Source: Maratus speciosus
Lineage: Eukaryota > Arthropoda > Arachnida > Araneae > Salticidae
NCBI GenBank assembly: GCA_963932465.1
Contig: OZ010796.1
Span: forward strand, 81,167,292-81,231,291
Length of the DNA stretch: 64,000 nt
Reading direction: 5' to 3'
Under the pieces are notes generated by a model, which was not told the origin of the DNA, did not search any database, and was given only the letters and a program-made list of their open reading frames with translations. Position numbers and translations under genes: made by a program. Of this stretch, positions 1-12,628 are shown piece by piece; the first letter of the stretch is position 1; each line of letters starts with the position of its first letter.

Positions 1-1439
1 ATTATTATCTACATTTTAAGATTTACAAAATTTCCACTTATATTTTAGCAAGATATAAAATACCTTAATTTTAAAAGCAAACCCTCCTACCAAAAAAAAT
101 GGTTTGTGATACAGTAGTTTCGTTACTATATTTTTATTTACCAGAATGAAATCTAATAAGAATCAACTATTATTTTTACAGAGGATTTTGTTGCCGACCA
201 GTGTTATCAGTATGATTTCCCATCCACAATTAGCATGTTTCTTCGCAAACTAGGCTCTTTGCAAAAGTTGAATTTCTCAATCAGCCTATGACATATATAA
301 TAAATATTATTTTGAAATATATCTTTCAGAAAATAGTAATACACCTTATACATTTTGAAATTACAATATGTTTTCAATATTTGAACAATAGCAAATTTTG
401 AGTATTCATAAAACATTATTTAAATGATCTGAATTATTTAAATAATTTAATTATCTAAAATCCTCTTAATTTCAATTTTATATCATAATACTCAATATAA
501 AAAAATGTTTAAACAGCCTTAGATAGGGTTGGACATTTTGTCTCATTTGCAACATCCACTCTTGTCCCTACAAACTTTGGAAATGAGGTGAGGGGGTGGT
601 GGCAAGGAAGAAAAATAAGAATACTTTCTCGCAGTGAAAATCCATAAATATTTTTTTTTTCTTATAAATATATAAACAACTTGTAACTATCAATTATGTC
701 GTGAAAAGTAATTCATTATGAAAATACATTTCATTTCAAAACATGAAAAGCAATAAAGAATTACTTAAATATTTTTTAACATGAAAATTAGCAGATAAAA
801 ACAAACAAGTCTTTTTTTTATTTAAAATTATTAAAAAGAGTTCTGACTATTTTTAGCTATAGTTGTTTGAAGAAGGGGGTTAATAAAATGTGGACTCTTG
901 AATCTTGATAATGATTGTAAAAATAAACTAAATATGTGCTAAACTGGGAGCTATTAATCTATGAATTGAAACAGTTTATAGAAAAAAAATAATTTCTTTT
1001 ACATGAAAATATTAACTGAAAGTTGGTATTTCAGCTAATATGTTTTTAAGTATATATTTAGAAGTAAAAAATTAAAACTTTGTCAATATTTAAATGAATT
1101 TTCCATGCTTTATAAATTTACTTTGATTTTAAAAATATTTATAAAATTCAATAAATCTTCCAATTAAAAATAACAAACGTGAAATATCATATGGAAAAAT
1201 ATTGAACATATTTCAATATATTTTTATATGCACATAAAAAAAATGGATTAGAATTGTGTTATCAATAAATATTGAAGTATTTAATTATTAACCGGTAATG
1301 TTTAAGTGGAAAATATTTAAAATATTTCATTTAGATATTGTGTTATTGAGTAAAACTTGCCAAAGAAGCAATTCTTTTTCTAAAGCATACCTAGATTAAA
1401 AAAAAAAAAGTAGGATACCTAATAATAACAATACATAAC
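1..1439. other. AT-rich spacer, no gene seen
   Basis: Strongly AT-rich sequence with many A and T runs and stop codons in all frames. I see no credible coding stretch, RNA gene or bounded element here. Confidence 0.6.
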
Positions 1440-1443
1440 TTAA

Positions 1444-1626
1444 CCCTTTCAGGGGCAAGGTATTTGTATTCATAAAATGTTGAAATAGTTGAATGACACC
1501 AGTATTTACAAGAAAATTTATTTGTAAACAAGAATATTTTCGCATACTTCATAAAAGTGAAATTTTCGTTGGCTTATGGTATTCACAACATGTGCTTTGT
1601 TTCTTTATTAAACATTGAAAATATTT
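1444..1626 (+). mobile_element. TTAA-flanked MITE, CCCTTTC family, copy 1 (decayed)
   Basis: Begins with TTAA followed by CCCTTTCAGGGGC. Its interior (a stretch around GTTGAAATAGTTGAATG and GACACCAGTATTTAC) matches the elements at 53090-53288 (opposite strand) and 56404-56593. The right end near TTGAAAATATTTAA is degenerate, so that boundary is approximate. TTAA targets are typical of piggyBac- and Kolobok-type transposases. No coding capacity. Confidence 0.5.
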
Positions 1627-1701
1627 AACTCATATGAATCACTTCATTTTAATTTAGTTGCTACAAATTTTAGAATTCTTATTGCATTTGTAATAAAAAT
1701 A

Positions 1702-2984
1702 GGGGAAGATAGAGATACTTGAGCCACTTTTTTAAATTTTTTATACTTAGAACAAAATAAAATATTGTAGTTGAAAATTTGATAATTTTTCTTTTCCATT
1801 TTCAGTTAATTTTGAACTATTTTTCTTTGTTTAATAAATTTTTACATTTTCTTTTACATTGTGGCTCAAGTATCCCCATGAGGGGGATACGCGAGCCATT
1901 GTGAAGGGATACTTGAGCCAATACTAAAAAATACCTACAAAAATAATATTTTTCTTTTTATTATTTTATAAATGTTTTACATAGTGATAAATCAAGATGC
2001 ACCAAGTCCTTCGAAACCAGTTGTGAAAACAAAACGAGTAACACGATCATTTGTTGTGGTGATAATTGGTGGTCGAAGGATCATTTCAACTTGGGTTTCA
2101 TTGATGATAGCAACATCGTCAGTTGGTGGTTAAGTTTTTAAAAAAGTTACAGTAATAGTGGTTACAATTTCAGTATACAATATTTAATCTTAAAATATTA
2201 CATTAACAAAATAGATATTTTAATATTTTGGGCCTAACTAGTTAAAATATTAGAGATTATGACCAGTAAAATCAGTTTTAAAAAGTGATTTTAATAAGTC
2301 AAAAAGTTAAATTGAAAACTATGCCTACATTTATCTAGACAGACTATTTTGTTAGTCAAAATGAAAAAAAAAAGGATATTTTCATTAACAAAATATGCAT
2401 TTTTAAACGTATGTTTTCAAATTAATTCCTTAATGAAAAAAAAAAAAATAAAAAGTTCTTCCTCATTTTACCCAGAAAAAAAATTAAAAAATTAAAATTA
2501 AAATCTATCTGTGAACATGAAAAAGACATTTTTTTGTTTCATCCATATCTCTAATTTCCTAGTAGGGATGGTTGAGCATGGCTCATGTATCCTCAATCTC
2601 AGTATCCCCATTACTACCATTTTTGTTTATCAGACTTTTACTAAGTAATGAATGCATCTATTTGAATTATTTTAGATTCAAAATACAACTGAAATTATAC
2701 TTATTAAATCTATCTATATTGTTGCAGCTTAAAACAAAACTTTGATTACAAAAAAATATAAAAAACACTCACCTAAATATTTACTTCAGATAGGGAAAAA
2801 GCAGCTATTAATCACTATATACTTTCAAAATGGTTCCAAGATATGTGATTTTTTTTTTTTTTTTAATGTGAAGAACTATAAGAATATTATCATGTTGCTA
2901 ATTTTAGAAAGAAAAATTAACCTACAGTAGAGAAAATAGGGATGGCTCAAGTATCCCCTATGATCAAGTATCCCCACTCTCCCC
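1702..2984. mobile_element. Non-autonomous pogo-like element, GGGGA ends
   Basis: Bounded by TA on both sides (1700-1701 and 2985-2986). Left end GGGGAAGATAGAGATACTTG and right end (reverse complement) GGGGAGAGTGGGGATACTTG form inverted termini. The terminal motif GATACTTGAGCC recurs inside in both orientations (about 1711-1724, 1862-1876, 1881-1898, 1906-1920, 2567-2610, 2940-2976), like subterminal transposase-binding sites. A short coding-like patch near 2000-2130 (minus) may be a transposase remnant but I cannot identify it. The ends are built like those of the element at 27726-29347, which has a pogo-type HTH remnant; that is why I call this pogo-like. Confidence 0.65.
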
Positions 2985-2986
2985 TA

Positions 2987-4229
2987 CACTAAATAAAAAT
3001 AAAGAATCTTTTAATACAACTGTTATCCAAAAGTGCATAGGTAAAATAACTTTCAAACCCCAAATGAACTTAATATTAACAAACTGTAATTGAAACCAGA
3101 TCATCAGCCAGCGTGGTGTGGACATTGTGTTGGTAAACAAGTACTTTGACAAGTTTGAAGTGGGAATATCCAGTATAAAGGAACTAGCAAGGTACACTCA
3201 CAGACAGAAAATTAAATAAAGATCCTGCCTCGCAAGTGCACCCAGCTGTCATAAAAATCCAAAAATATCCTTCTTGACTCAATCCCTTGACCGCAGAAAG
3301 ATGACATCTTCAATAACTGCATTACATATTAAGTTAATATTTGAAATTCATTTGGGATTTGGAAAGTTATTTTAATTGTACATTTTTGGATAATAACAGT
3401 ATTAAAATGTTGTTTTTCAATAAATATTTTCATTTATACCAGTATCTGAAAAGTGTTATATACAAGAAATTATAAAAGTAATCAGAGCAATCTATAATTG
3501 CTAAATTAAAATGAAGTTAATCAAATGTGTACTACAATTAAATAACCAGTACTGAGTACTATCATTTTCATTGTTTTAAACAAATGTACATACATTAAAC
3601 TGAATAATTTTGCTGTTTAAAAATAAATACTTTTGTTTATATAAAAATTGAGCGCTACTCTCACAGAAAGACCACTTCACAACCTAGAGCTGGAAAGAGA
3701 GAGTATTTTCAAAAAATGAGATACTTGAAAAAGAGTACTTAAATTTTTAAAGAGGGGGGGTGGGGGTTGGGAGGGTAAGATATTAATCTTTGATTCACTG
3801 TTATTATATCTTAGAAAATGAGTACTATTCTCCACAATATATAAAGAAGGGTTACACTTACTGATTATACACTGAGAACAATACTAAACTTTTTTTTGAA
3901 CACCTTTTTCTAGATACCACAGTACTGTATTAATGAAATATATGTATACATCACACTTCAATTATAAGTGCTTATAAAATCACATTTTAAACATACATAT
4001 AAAATAAAAAGAGAAATATAATTATATATGAACTCACATTACTTCCTCCGATAATGCAATAACAGTTAGGCTTAAACTGATGAGCTCTTTTTGGCAGTAA
4101 AATAACCAATTACTGCGCTAAAAATTTCTCCGTACACGATGTAATCCATGATCAACGGTTTAAGAGCACATATCAATAGCATTTAAAATAAATATTTTCA
4201 AATTTTATCACATCTAACTAAACACTGAT
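2987..4229. other. Spacer with one possible exon
   Basis: Mostly AT-rich. A GC-richer patch at 3094-3219 is open on the plus strand for about 41 codons. Its core could be an exon at 3100-3191, with AG before 3100 and GT after 3191 (AAG/GTACAC). The peptide contains RGVDIVLVNKYFDKFEVG, which looks protein-like, but I do not recognise a family. The acceptor has a poor pyrimidine tract. It may equally be a transposon remnant. Confidence 0.25.
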
Positions 4230-4690
4230 GTACAAACAGAGACAGCCAGCTACAGCACACAGCATAGCGAGATAGTAGCAACTACAGTCGGATTGCGCGC
4301 GCTCAACCGTCTATCTGGATCACGTGACTTTTTCGCTTCCAAGCCATTGTAAAGTCAGCTTTGTATTTACTGGCGGTGTTTAGCATAGCAGTCTATGGAG
4401 TGTGAGTTATTAATGCTTGTTTGTTAAAAATACCGCAAAACAATTCTTTGATGCAGCAGCATACATTTAATATATTGTAATCTAAATTCAAAATGTTGTT
4501 CTGTATGCGAGAAAATTCCCTAAGTTTGCAAATTTTCAGTTAAAATGTATGCACTCAACCTGGGTCAAGGCTAAAGTCGTCTGCTAGCGGTGTTTGCGCC
4601 TGCGCATACTGGTATTCTGCCGGTGCAGTAACTAGAATAACAGATCTTCATACCGCCAGCTCTGGCGTCTGACGTCACCTGAATAGAGTC
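4230..4690. promoter_or_regulatory. Possible promoter / CpG-richer patch
   Basis: A locally GC- and CpG-rich patch in AT-rich surroundings. It contains an E-box (CACGTG near 4321), an NRF1-like site (GCGCCTGCGCATAC near 4596) and a CRE-like TGACGTCA near 4671, plus GCGCGCGCTC near 4297. These are common in housekeeping promoters. No transcript start or first exon is evident, so the call is inference only. Alternatively it is part of an old repeat. Confidence 0.3.
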
Positions 4691-5033
4691 CATTGGAGGG
4701 TGGTCCTACAAAAAACTTATGAGATTATATTTCATTATAGTTTTACATTAATTCAGGGATTAAAAAATATTTAGTTTTGGCCATTATTTCTTAAATCAGG
4801 GATATTTACATGTTTTAAGATAGTCACTGCTTAGTAAGTGACATCCTATGTGTAAAAAGCTATTTTTTTTAAACGAAAAATTTTACCTCTTCAATTTTTT
4901 TTCTATTTAAAGTACACATATAGAGCAATGTTTTTAGCAAGTTTGAAAAAAAATTATGATGGGTCATTTTTTTTATGGCCCATTACAGTAAGTCATTTTT
5001 TGAGGGTGATATTTTCAGTTTGAATGTAATAAA

Positions 5034-6124
5034 CAGGGGCGAAGCTACTGGGGGGTAGGGGCGTCTCGCCCCCCCCAATGTCGGCAACTTTGATCACAGT
5101 CAGCAAATTCTAGGTAGTCAATATCGATCGATACAACCCTGAAACAATCGATCTTTTTTCCAATTTTCTACGTTTTTTCTTAAAACATACACTAAAAAAC
5201 ACCAATCCCTAGCATTTGTCTTAATTTCTGTCAAAAATCCGAAGTTTGCCTCTCCTTTATTCGACTTCGCGTGACTGATGAAAATAAATTGAGAAAGAAC
5301 CAGGAGAGACACTAGTTTCTCAATATTTAAAGGAGTATTTCTGAGAGTCCACAGCGGATTAGTAGTGTTCTGAACATCTTGATGATGACTAGCACTGAAG
5401 ATGATGACGACTTCGGTGAAGCATTCATATTACTCGTGGTGTATTGAAATGTGCTCTGTGGCGACGCAATCTTGCGCAGTCAGTAAAACGAGTATCTCGC
5501 AGGAAGCGATTGAGCTAGCCTTTTGCTGGAAGGGACTCAAGGGTGAAAGGTTCCATTCTCCCATTGGTTGAGAAGAAACAAGAATCCCGCGATTTACTTC
5601 TCAAGGTTTCAAGACCTGATTATTGAGCAGTGGTAGACATTTCTTCCTAACAAATCAGAGGGCACATCTCATTTCACCACCAAAACAAATCGCCAAGTGT
5701 CACTTGAGATTATTTCAAGTATTATGTTGCAATCATATTAAATTTTGTTTGCGACATGTAAGGAATTTAAATTTATTTTTCATATAAAGTGATTCACGGA
5801 AAACAATGATATGGTATTTTTAAAAATATCTTTTTTCCCTGCAAAAAATTGATAGAACTGACTTTCTTTTAAGAAAGTAATCAATTTAAATATTTTAGAC
5901 TTATTATTTTTAAATTACACATTACACATTATTCCTTTTGTATATACAGGTGTATGTAAATTTAGACTTAAAAAACATATCCCATATTTTAAAAGTATAA
6001 AATTGATATTTATACGAAAAGTAAAATTAATAGTTTTTAATTTATAGCTTTGCATCCGGAGGAGAGAAGCTTAGGGGATTAGACGCCCCCCCCCCCCCGA
6101 AATAATATCCCGGCTACGCAACTG
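5034..6124. mobile_element. Decayed hAT-like element with G/C-run ends
   Basis: Left end CAGGGGCGAAGCTACTGG and right end (reverse complement) CAGTTGCGTAGCCGGG resemble hAT termini (CAGNGGCGTAGC type), each followed by a long G or C run. The 8 bases outside each end do not match, so I cannot prove a target duplication. Inside, 5530-5612 is inverted relative to 7868-7962. No intact coding region. Confidence 0.45.
5530..5612 (+). repeat. Inverted dispersed repeat, partner at 7868-7962
   Basis: Shares GACTCAAGGGTGAAAGGTTC and the following CCATTCTC(C/T)CATTGGTTGA with the reverse complement of 7868-7962. The partner ends in CTACTG followed by TA, like a Tigger/pogo terminus (reverse complement CAGTAGACTCCC). 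This copy has no clear end. Confidence 0.5.
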
Positions 6125-7700
6125 CATTTAATTACCTATGTGTTTTAACTGTAGTTATCTGTGCAAAGAACAGTAAACTCAAGCACTCCCCCTCCCCTTC
6201 CTTGATAGCTGATGTGTTTTGAAAAAATAATAAATATATAAAAAACAATTAATAAAAATACTCAGTCAAATTTTATGCATTTTTTTTCATGGCACTTTGT
6301 ATGCATAAATATAAATAATTAAATGGCCAAACTAGTACTCAAATAATCAAAATTGTCAGAAAGGGATTTAGATCATCTAAATTCTACCTTGCCCTTATAG
6401 TAATTTGCAATATTAATATCTATTTATTATTGCTGCAAAATAACAAATAGGGCAAAAAAAAAAAAAAATCTAAAAATAAAGTGTTTATAGATAGTGAATG
6501 AAAAAGGTCAAGCTAAAATAAATCATAGCTCACACTTGTAGTGAAATATAATGAAAAAATAAATTAAATAATAATGACAGATTTTTTTTTTTTTTTTTTT
6601 TTTTCACACACCCAAAAGAAGAAAAAAAAAGTTGGAACCCAAAACAATAATATCTGAGCAATAACTACCAAAAATTATAAGAAGTTTTTATAATGTATTT
6701 TGTCGTATTAAATATTTCTAGTTAATGATTACTTGGACTTATGTCTTTAATTTAGTTTTCAAATATTTAGGGTGGTAATAGTGAAGGGGAACTTTATAAT
6801 AATTTTTTAATAAAAATAATTTATGTTTTTGACTGAGTTTTCAAATAATATATATATATATAATATATATATTGTTTTGAAAAGTAGTTTATTAGATTTT
6901 CTTAATAATAACAATTAAAAATTTTTTAGGAAATTTTAATAAAAAGTATTTAACAATTAACTATTACAAATTGGTTTAAATAATTAATTACTTGCTAAGT
7001 TAATAATATTATTAATATGAATTCATAAATTAATAAAATTTTACTTTCAAATAAAATAAACTGAATATAGTTATGTATTCAGATATATTGTTAAATAATA
7101 TAAGATAAAAATAAAAATATTTATATAAGTGTAAGAAATAACATTATATTTTCAAAAATATTCATTTTAAGAAATTGAAATAAATAGCTTATAAGTAATA
7201 TGAGTTTTAAAAATTAATTTCATTAACATTATTTTATACGAAAAAAAAATTGCAAAGCATTTGATAATAAATGAATAAAGTTTTTCTGTATGAAAGTTTT
7301 TCTGTATACTAATTAATTTTAAAAGAAAACTTTGAAAGATTAATTTTGCTAATTTAATATTTATCTGATACTAAAGTTATAAGGGAAAAAAATAATGTAT
7401 GTATGATATTATTATTTAATTACAATAAATGTTCACTTTAATTCATAAAAAAATAGCTTATATGAATTTTGAAATTTATTTAAAACTAAATTTTATTTTA
7501 TTTTATAAAAATTAAATTTCCATTTTATTTAAAACTAAATTTTATTTTATTTAATAACAATTAAAACTTAATTTAATCAAAATTTTATTTAATTATCTAA
7601 TTGACAATTAAAAAAATTGGAAATGAACGGATAATAAAAGTCGATAAATCTTTATTAACCAACTTAATAAAAATCGTAACAAAACACAAGTAAAAAATAT
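6125..7700. other. AT-rich spacer, no gene seen
   Basis: Extremely AT-rich, with a TA microsatellite near 6849-6873 and homopolymers (T run near 6581-6604). No coding or RNA gene seen. Confidence 0.6.
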
Positions 7701-7709
7701 AAAAGTAAC

Positions 7710-7778
7710 AGGGAGGATAGAACCTGCGAACTTGAGCTTGCTAGACAAGCGCGTTAACCACTGGACAAGCTCGTCCGC
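7710..7778 (-). repeat. tRNA-like fragment (probable SINE head)
   Basis: On the minus strand an A-box-like GTCCAGTGGTTAACGCGC is followed at tRNA spacing by a B-box-like GCAGGTTCTATCCTC. These are internal RNA polymerase III promoter elements. The anticodon stem can form but would expose CTA, and the acceptor arms do not pair. It is therefore more likely a tRNA-derived SINE head or pseudogene than a working tRNA. Confidence 0.45.
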
Positions 7779-7867
7779 AGAAATCTTTCACCAAAATAGC
7801 ATGAATTAACTAGGTACGATATTTCTCAAAGTGCTTGCAAAGTGCGCCAAATCATACATGAGAAGCA

Positions 7868-7962
7868 AGCCAAGACCGGTTTCTGATCAACCAATGAGAG
7901 AATGGAACCTTTCACCCTTGAGTCGCTTCCGAAAAAAGACGCGGATTTAAGGGAGTCTACTG
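7868..7962 (-). mobile_element. Tigger/pogo-like terminus, partner of 5530-5612
   Basis: Reverse complement starts TA then CAGTAGACTCCCTTAAATCC, a typical Tigger-style end, followed by the stretch shared with 5530-5612. I found no matching opposite end in the right orientation, so this is a solo or truncated end. Confidence 0.45.
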
Positions 7963-7964
7963 TA

Positions 7965-9370
7965 TTGAAACTAAACTAAAATCTGTAAAAATAAAATCAG
8001 TCTATAACAGAATTCTGTCTTAAATGAAAAAATTTTCAACAAAAAGAATATCAACAATTATGTCTGCTAAGATGGAAACCTGTATAAAGTGAAATATTTT
8101 TCGTTTCCATTTGATTACGTTTTCAGATTTTAACAAATCAATATTTGACAAAGCTGATTATGTAGTTCAGTATTACGCATGTTATGATTACATATTTTAG
8201 ATTTTAAAATAAATCAGCTATTAGTAACTTAATAAAATTCCCTTTGTAAAGAAAGGGGAAGGGCCAAAATCCTTGTTTGCCCCAGGCACAATAAAGGCTA
8301 GTTTTGGCCCTGATAGATTTAGCTGGCAGGAAACTTTCCTCAACAGCAGCTTTTATTTTTTGTGTACATAAATTATAAATAAGACTTGTGTAGAAATAAA
8401 AAGAATGAAAAGTTTATCTTTTAAATGATAGATTGCAATATGAATTTTGCTGATGGAAAATGGTATTCAGCCATTTATAATTTGTACTTTGCTAACATAA
8501 AAATACATAGGTTTCTTATAAAAAGTTAGGTAGCATTCAAAATACCTATATTTTAAAATAAATTAATAGAATTTAGTTTATTATATATCTAAATAGAAGT
8601 ATTTATTAGTCATTTTCAAATAAGCAGCCACTTTGAAACTATTAATATCACAGAAAAATTTGTTTGAATGCAAAATAGTTATTTCATATAGATTAACACT
8701 TGGAAAGAAAGTGATCATTTATGAGTTTTTAAATGTTTCAGGTACAAAATAAAGTGTAGTAACTGACAATTTTGATTGACGTTCCTTTTAAAAACTAATA
8801 TTATTAAATTTAATACTACATTGTATTTTTTCAAAAGAATTTGAATTTAAAAAAAAAGTAGGCCTAGTAATACTTGGAAAAAAAAACACTTAATTTTCAA
8901 ATAAAAAAGTTATAATTTAATAAATAAGTAACCAAATATATAGTTAACATTGATGAAAGATTATTAAAAATACTTACCATTTTTCTGTGGACTCAATAAT
9001 TAAAAAATAAAGTATATAATAGTTTTGTTTACATTAATAATACTACCACTTTCTTACTAACACTTAAAAAATTGTGATGCTTTGTTTACATTAAATAGGA
9101 AAAAATAATGCATCATTTTAGCTTTATTATCAACTACAAATGCCAAAACTTTTATAGTGTTTATAATAACTCCCATGAGATGCATAAAACACAGACATTA
9201 AAATTCAACTGTTTTATAAATATAATGATAGAAGAAATACTTGTATTCTTATATATTATACTGTATTGTCATAATATCCTACATTACAAAATCTAGTCTA
9301 GGTGAAAAGCTTTGGGAAGAACTTATTCAAATCAGATATTTTTATTTTAAATTTCTGTAATTTAAAATAA
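7965..9370. other. AT-rich spacer, no gene seen
   Basis: AT-rich sequence. A patch near 8262-8315 holds inverted GGGCCAAAA / TTTTGGCCC, probably a decayed short palindromic element. Nothing else supportable. Confidence 0.5.
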
Positions 9371-10289
9371 CCTAACACCCGTGGTGTAGTCGAGGAGGGA
9401 CGCAGGGGGACGGCGTCCCCCCACTTTTTTATTTTATTTCAAGTGTCCCCCTTTTTTTTTCAAGGGGGACGCTAAGGGCGCGAGGGGACGCAGATCTTCC
9501 TGATTTATTAAATGTTTAAAATAAAAAGCACATTAATAAATTAAGAATTTTATGAAGTAAAGAATTGATTTTTAAAACTATTTGAGTTTTCTTTGAGTAT
9601 TCAGAAAACAAACTGAAAGGAATTGGGGAGAAAGGGATATTTACTTGCCGTTTCACCATAATTATCAGTAGTGAAACACCTGAAATACCGCGCTAACATT
9701 AGTTCCTTCAGATGCATACATTAGTTTTACTTGGAATTTTCTAATCGAAAACTATTATCCTCCTCCTTTTCCTAACATAAAGAGAAAGACCACAAAAGCT
9801 CTTTGAAAAAGATCTTTATACACCGCAGTCTCCGCTTAAAAAATATCCAGATGTTTCAGTTTTGAAAGACTGGTCATGTTTTTCTCACATGGTAATTAAC
9901 AACAGCATGTTTCCATTAGTCAGTAAATAAGGTATTTAAAGACGTTCGGGGTAATTGTCATATCTGTCACATACTGTTGGTTAGTAGGGGTCCTCAGATG
10001 ACTGGTATGGTGTCTGCAATCGAATACAGAATAAATCAACAAAAGGGACACCAATGCAGACCGACAACTCCTGATATATTGCAGTGCCAAGAATCCCACA
10101 AAATCATTATCCCCTTTTCTCCTATCTTCCTGTATCATTCACATTGACAATTATTTCTTGGTTTACTATTCGGAGATTACTTCTTTAGACAGGAATAAAC
10201 TACAAGCATTGGATTATTTTGAATTCCAGCGAATATCTCTGAAGTATCTGTTTTTTAAATTCTAGCCATAAGTATTTTGCATCAAAATT

Positions 10290-10484
10290 TCAATTTTTGA
10301 AGGAAAAAATAACAATGAAACGATATAGGCAGCCAAAATTGGAAAGTTTTATAATTTCTTCGAAACGTTGGTCGTCGATGATAGTATAACAATGCCGTGA
10401 TGATAGATACGAAATTATCGAGCACAATTGAAGATCAAAAGTCCGATGCAAGAGAATCGTAAGCATATTTTGAGTTTTGATCAA
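10290..10484 (-). pseudogene. Possible hAT transposase remnant
   Basis: A 64-codon open stretch inside the hAT element. Residues reading YTIIDDQRFEEIIKLSNF recall the conserved region of hAT transposases in which a short hydrophobic segment precedes the (E/D)xxxFxxLI motif. The match rests on memory of the family pattern only. No zinc finger or catalytic DDE residues are visible nearby. It could be a chance open frame. Confidence 0.2.
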
Positions 10485-11514
10485 TAATATTTTTAATTAT
10501 ATGCTATGTTATACCATGAATCTTTGATAAGGGTTTCATATTTTCCAAATATCAATATGTTTTTGTATAAAATTATATCTTCTGTACAATGGGATGGAAA
10601 GGAAACATGGGTGCCAGAAATGGTAGTTGAGCAGAATTGCCCCTCTTTAGATTTTCAAATTTAATTAACTAAATTTTCTTTCCCTCTCGAAAATTTCAAA
10701 AAATAACAAAGTTTGTTCTTCACATAGGATTTAAAGTAATTGAACAGTAAAAGAAAGGATACCAAGAATTATTCATCAAGGAGAGGGCCTGTCCTGAAGC
10801 CCCCGTAAAAGACTATTTTTAGTTCTGTTTTTATTTTATGTTTGTGTATTTTTTTTTTTCTAAACCACCGATTAAAATATATCAGGTGTGCAGAAAAAAA
10901 AAATAGCAATATGTTTCACTAGTTCCTTTTGTAAAAAAAAGCTGATAGAAGTTTAATTTAGGAGTTTTTAATATGCGTTTTATTTGTTATATTTCTAAAA
11001 TACTTTGTTTTAAAATAAAGTATAGATTTTATTTAATAACGGCAATATTGTTTGAAAATGTCTGCAATCTCGATAAAATTTGCAGTAGCATAAACAATAC
11101 AAAATTAAACTACAACATTTTAACACTTTCTAACATAGTTGAAAAGTTTATGACTTTGGTTCGTCATTCCGATTGGCCGTAAATAAACTTGGATTGCCAC
11201 TCTATTTATATACATTATTATGATTTACTATTTACTACAAAGATTCTTTAATGAAAATGAAGTGTTTAGCAATTATAGTTTGTTTGCAGGTATACATAAA
11301 AAAAATATTCCGTTAAATTATGTCCTATGGAAAGAAAATTCTATATTTTGTATTTTAATGATGTTACACTACTTCAAACATAATGAAATTGATATACATC
11401 ACTGAAGGGCACAACAACACGCTTAATATAGAATACGTATCGTGTAGCTTCTTTCGTTTATTTACAGGAATATAGAAATAAATTACAGTGTATTAATCTC
11501 GGTTTACAATAATC

Positions 11515-11676
11515 AGTGTTGAATTCAGACACTTTCCTCGGGGGGGGGGGGATTTCTGTGGCTCCGAGGGTGACATTATAGAGTTCCGAGGGGGATTGCA
11601 CTTTTTGACCATTCAAAACACGAAACTTCAAATCTTCCGGGGGAATGTCCCCTCCGGGCCACCTCCTGAATTCACT
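11515..11676. repeat. Short imperfect inverted repeat
   Basis: Left TGTTGAATTCAG with a following G run pairs with right CTGAATTCACTAA, preceded by CCCCTCCGGGCC. It looks like a small MITE, but flanking duplications were not found. Confidence 0.35.
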
Positions 11677-12259
11677 AATGACAGTAATTGTTTGAAAAGC
11701 GTTTTTTGAAATTTATATACGTTATTGAGGAGGGAGATAACGTCATCCACAGAAAGCATAGGGAATATATCATATCAATTTTCTTTAACAGTCTATAAGC
11801 AACATTGCAAGATGTGCTTTTTCAATCTCAACTAATTTTTATTAAATTCTGTGGAATGAATTCTACAAATTATATGCAGTGCAACCATTCAAAATATTTA
11901 AATTGTGTGGGCGGGATTTGATGAAAATGCATTTTCAAGAGTGTTATTTGTTTTTTAGTACAACTAAGTCTTACTGTGTGAATATAATATAAATAAATTC
12001 ATACATAGGACTGCACAAAAGACATGGATACACAAATATTGTCGTCAATGAACGGTAAAAACCTTTTTTTTAGTGAAAAGCGTTGTTCTATTTAATTAGA
12101 CTTTTAGTTTTACTGTGTGGTATGCATAAAATACAAGGATTATATTACTGAAGATTTTGCATGTTAACACTCGCAAATTCTTCACACCCGCTTTCTAATG
12201 TTAATCATATGGAAGATTTTTTTTTTTTTTTTGTTCTTGTTTGACTTTTAATATTTGTA

Positions 12260-12469
12260 AAAGATTTTTTTTCATTGGATAGCTGAGGACAATCTCTACA
12301 AAAGCCGAATCTTTTTTTTTCGATTTTGTTTGTATTTTTTTCTCCAATTTACATAATTTTACTTTCGGAACCGGTTTCGAAAGTCGACCTATCCTCATAA
12401 AAAATGACTGCGAACAAAATCGAAAAAGTAAAAAACGGGCATTATGAAAATCGACCTTGGCTATCCAAT

Positions 12470-12480
<11 letters not shown>
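12260..12480. repeat. Foldback element centred on AACCGGTT
   Basis: CATTGGATAGC near 12273 pairs with GCTATCCAATG near 12460. Inner segments TTTTCGATTTTGTTTG and CGAACAAAATCGAAAA also pair, with the centre near 12372. The whole ~220 bp is an imperfect palindrome with A/T runs at its outer edges. No coding capacity; the open frames crossing it are low-complexity. Confidence 0.55.
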
Positions 12481-12505
<25 letters not shown>

Positions 12506-12592
12506 TTAAAAATTTTGACATGCAAACGATATACCTTTTTAAAAACTTCTCCCATAGGATTACCATTAGTGAGCGAATTCAGTTCCCGTGAG

Positions 12593-12628
12593 TGAAGTAG
12601 TCCCTTAATGTCTTTAGGGACTACTTCA
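12593..12628. repeat. Perfect short hairpin
   Basis: TGAAGTAGTCCCT (12593-12605) and AGGGACTACTTCA (12616-12628) are perfect reverse complements around a 10-base loop. Confidence 0.75.

Noticed and set aside
5034..6124. A second clean hAT with target duplication
   Set aside because: The 8-bp flanks (GTAATAAA and CATTTAAT) do not match; only the ends are similar.
7710..7778. A tRNA gene on the minus strand
   Set aside because: A- and B-box-like motifs exist, but the acceptor arms do not pair and the loop would expose CTA. Kept only as a SINE-like fragment.
12201..12566. A 121-codon gene on the minus strand
   Set aside because: Made of F and K runs from T and A homopolymers across a foldback element.
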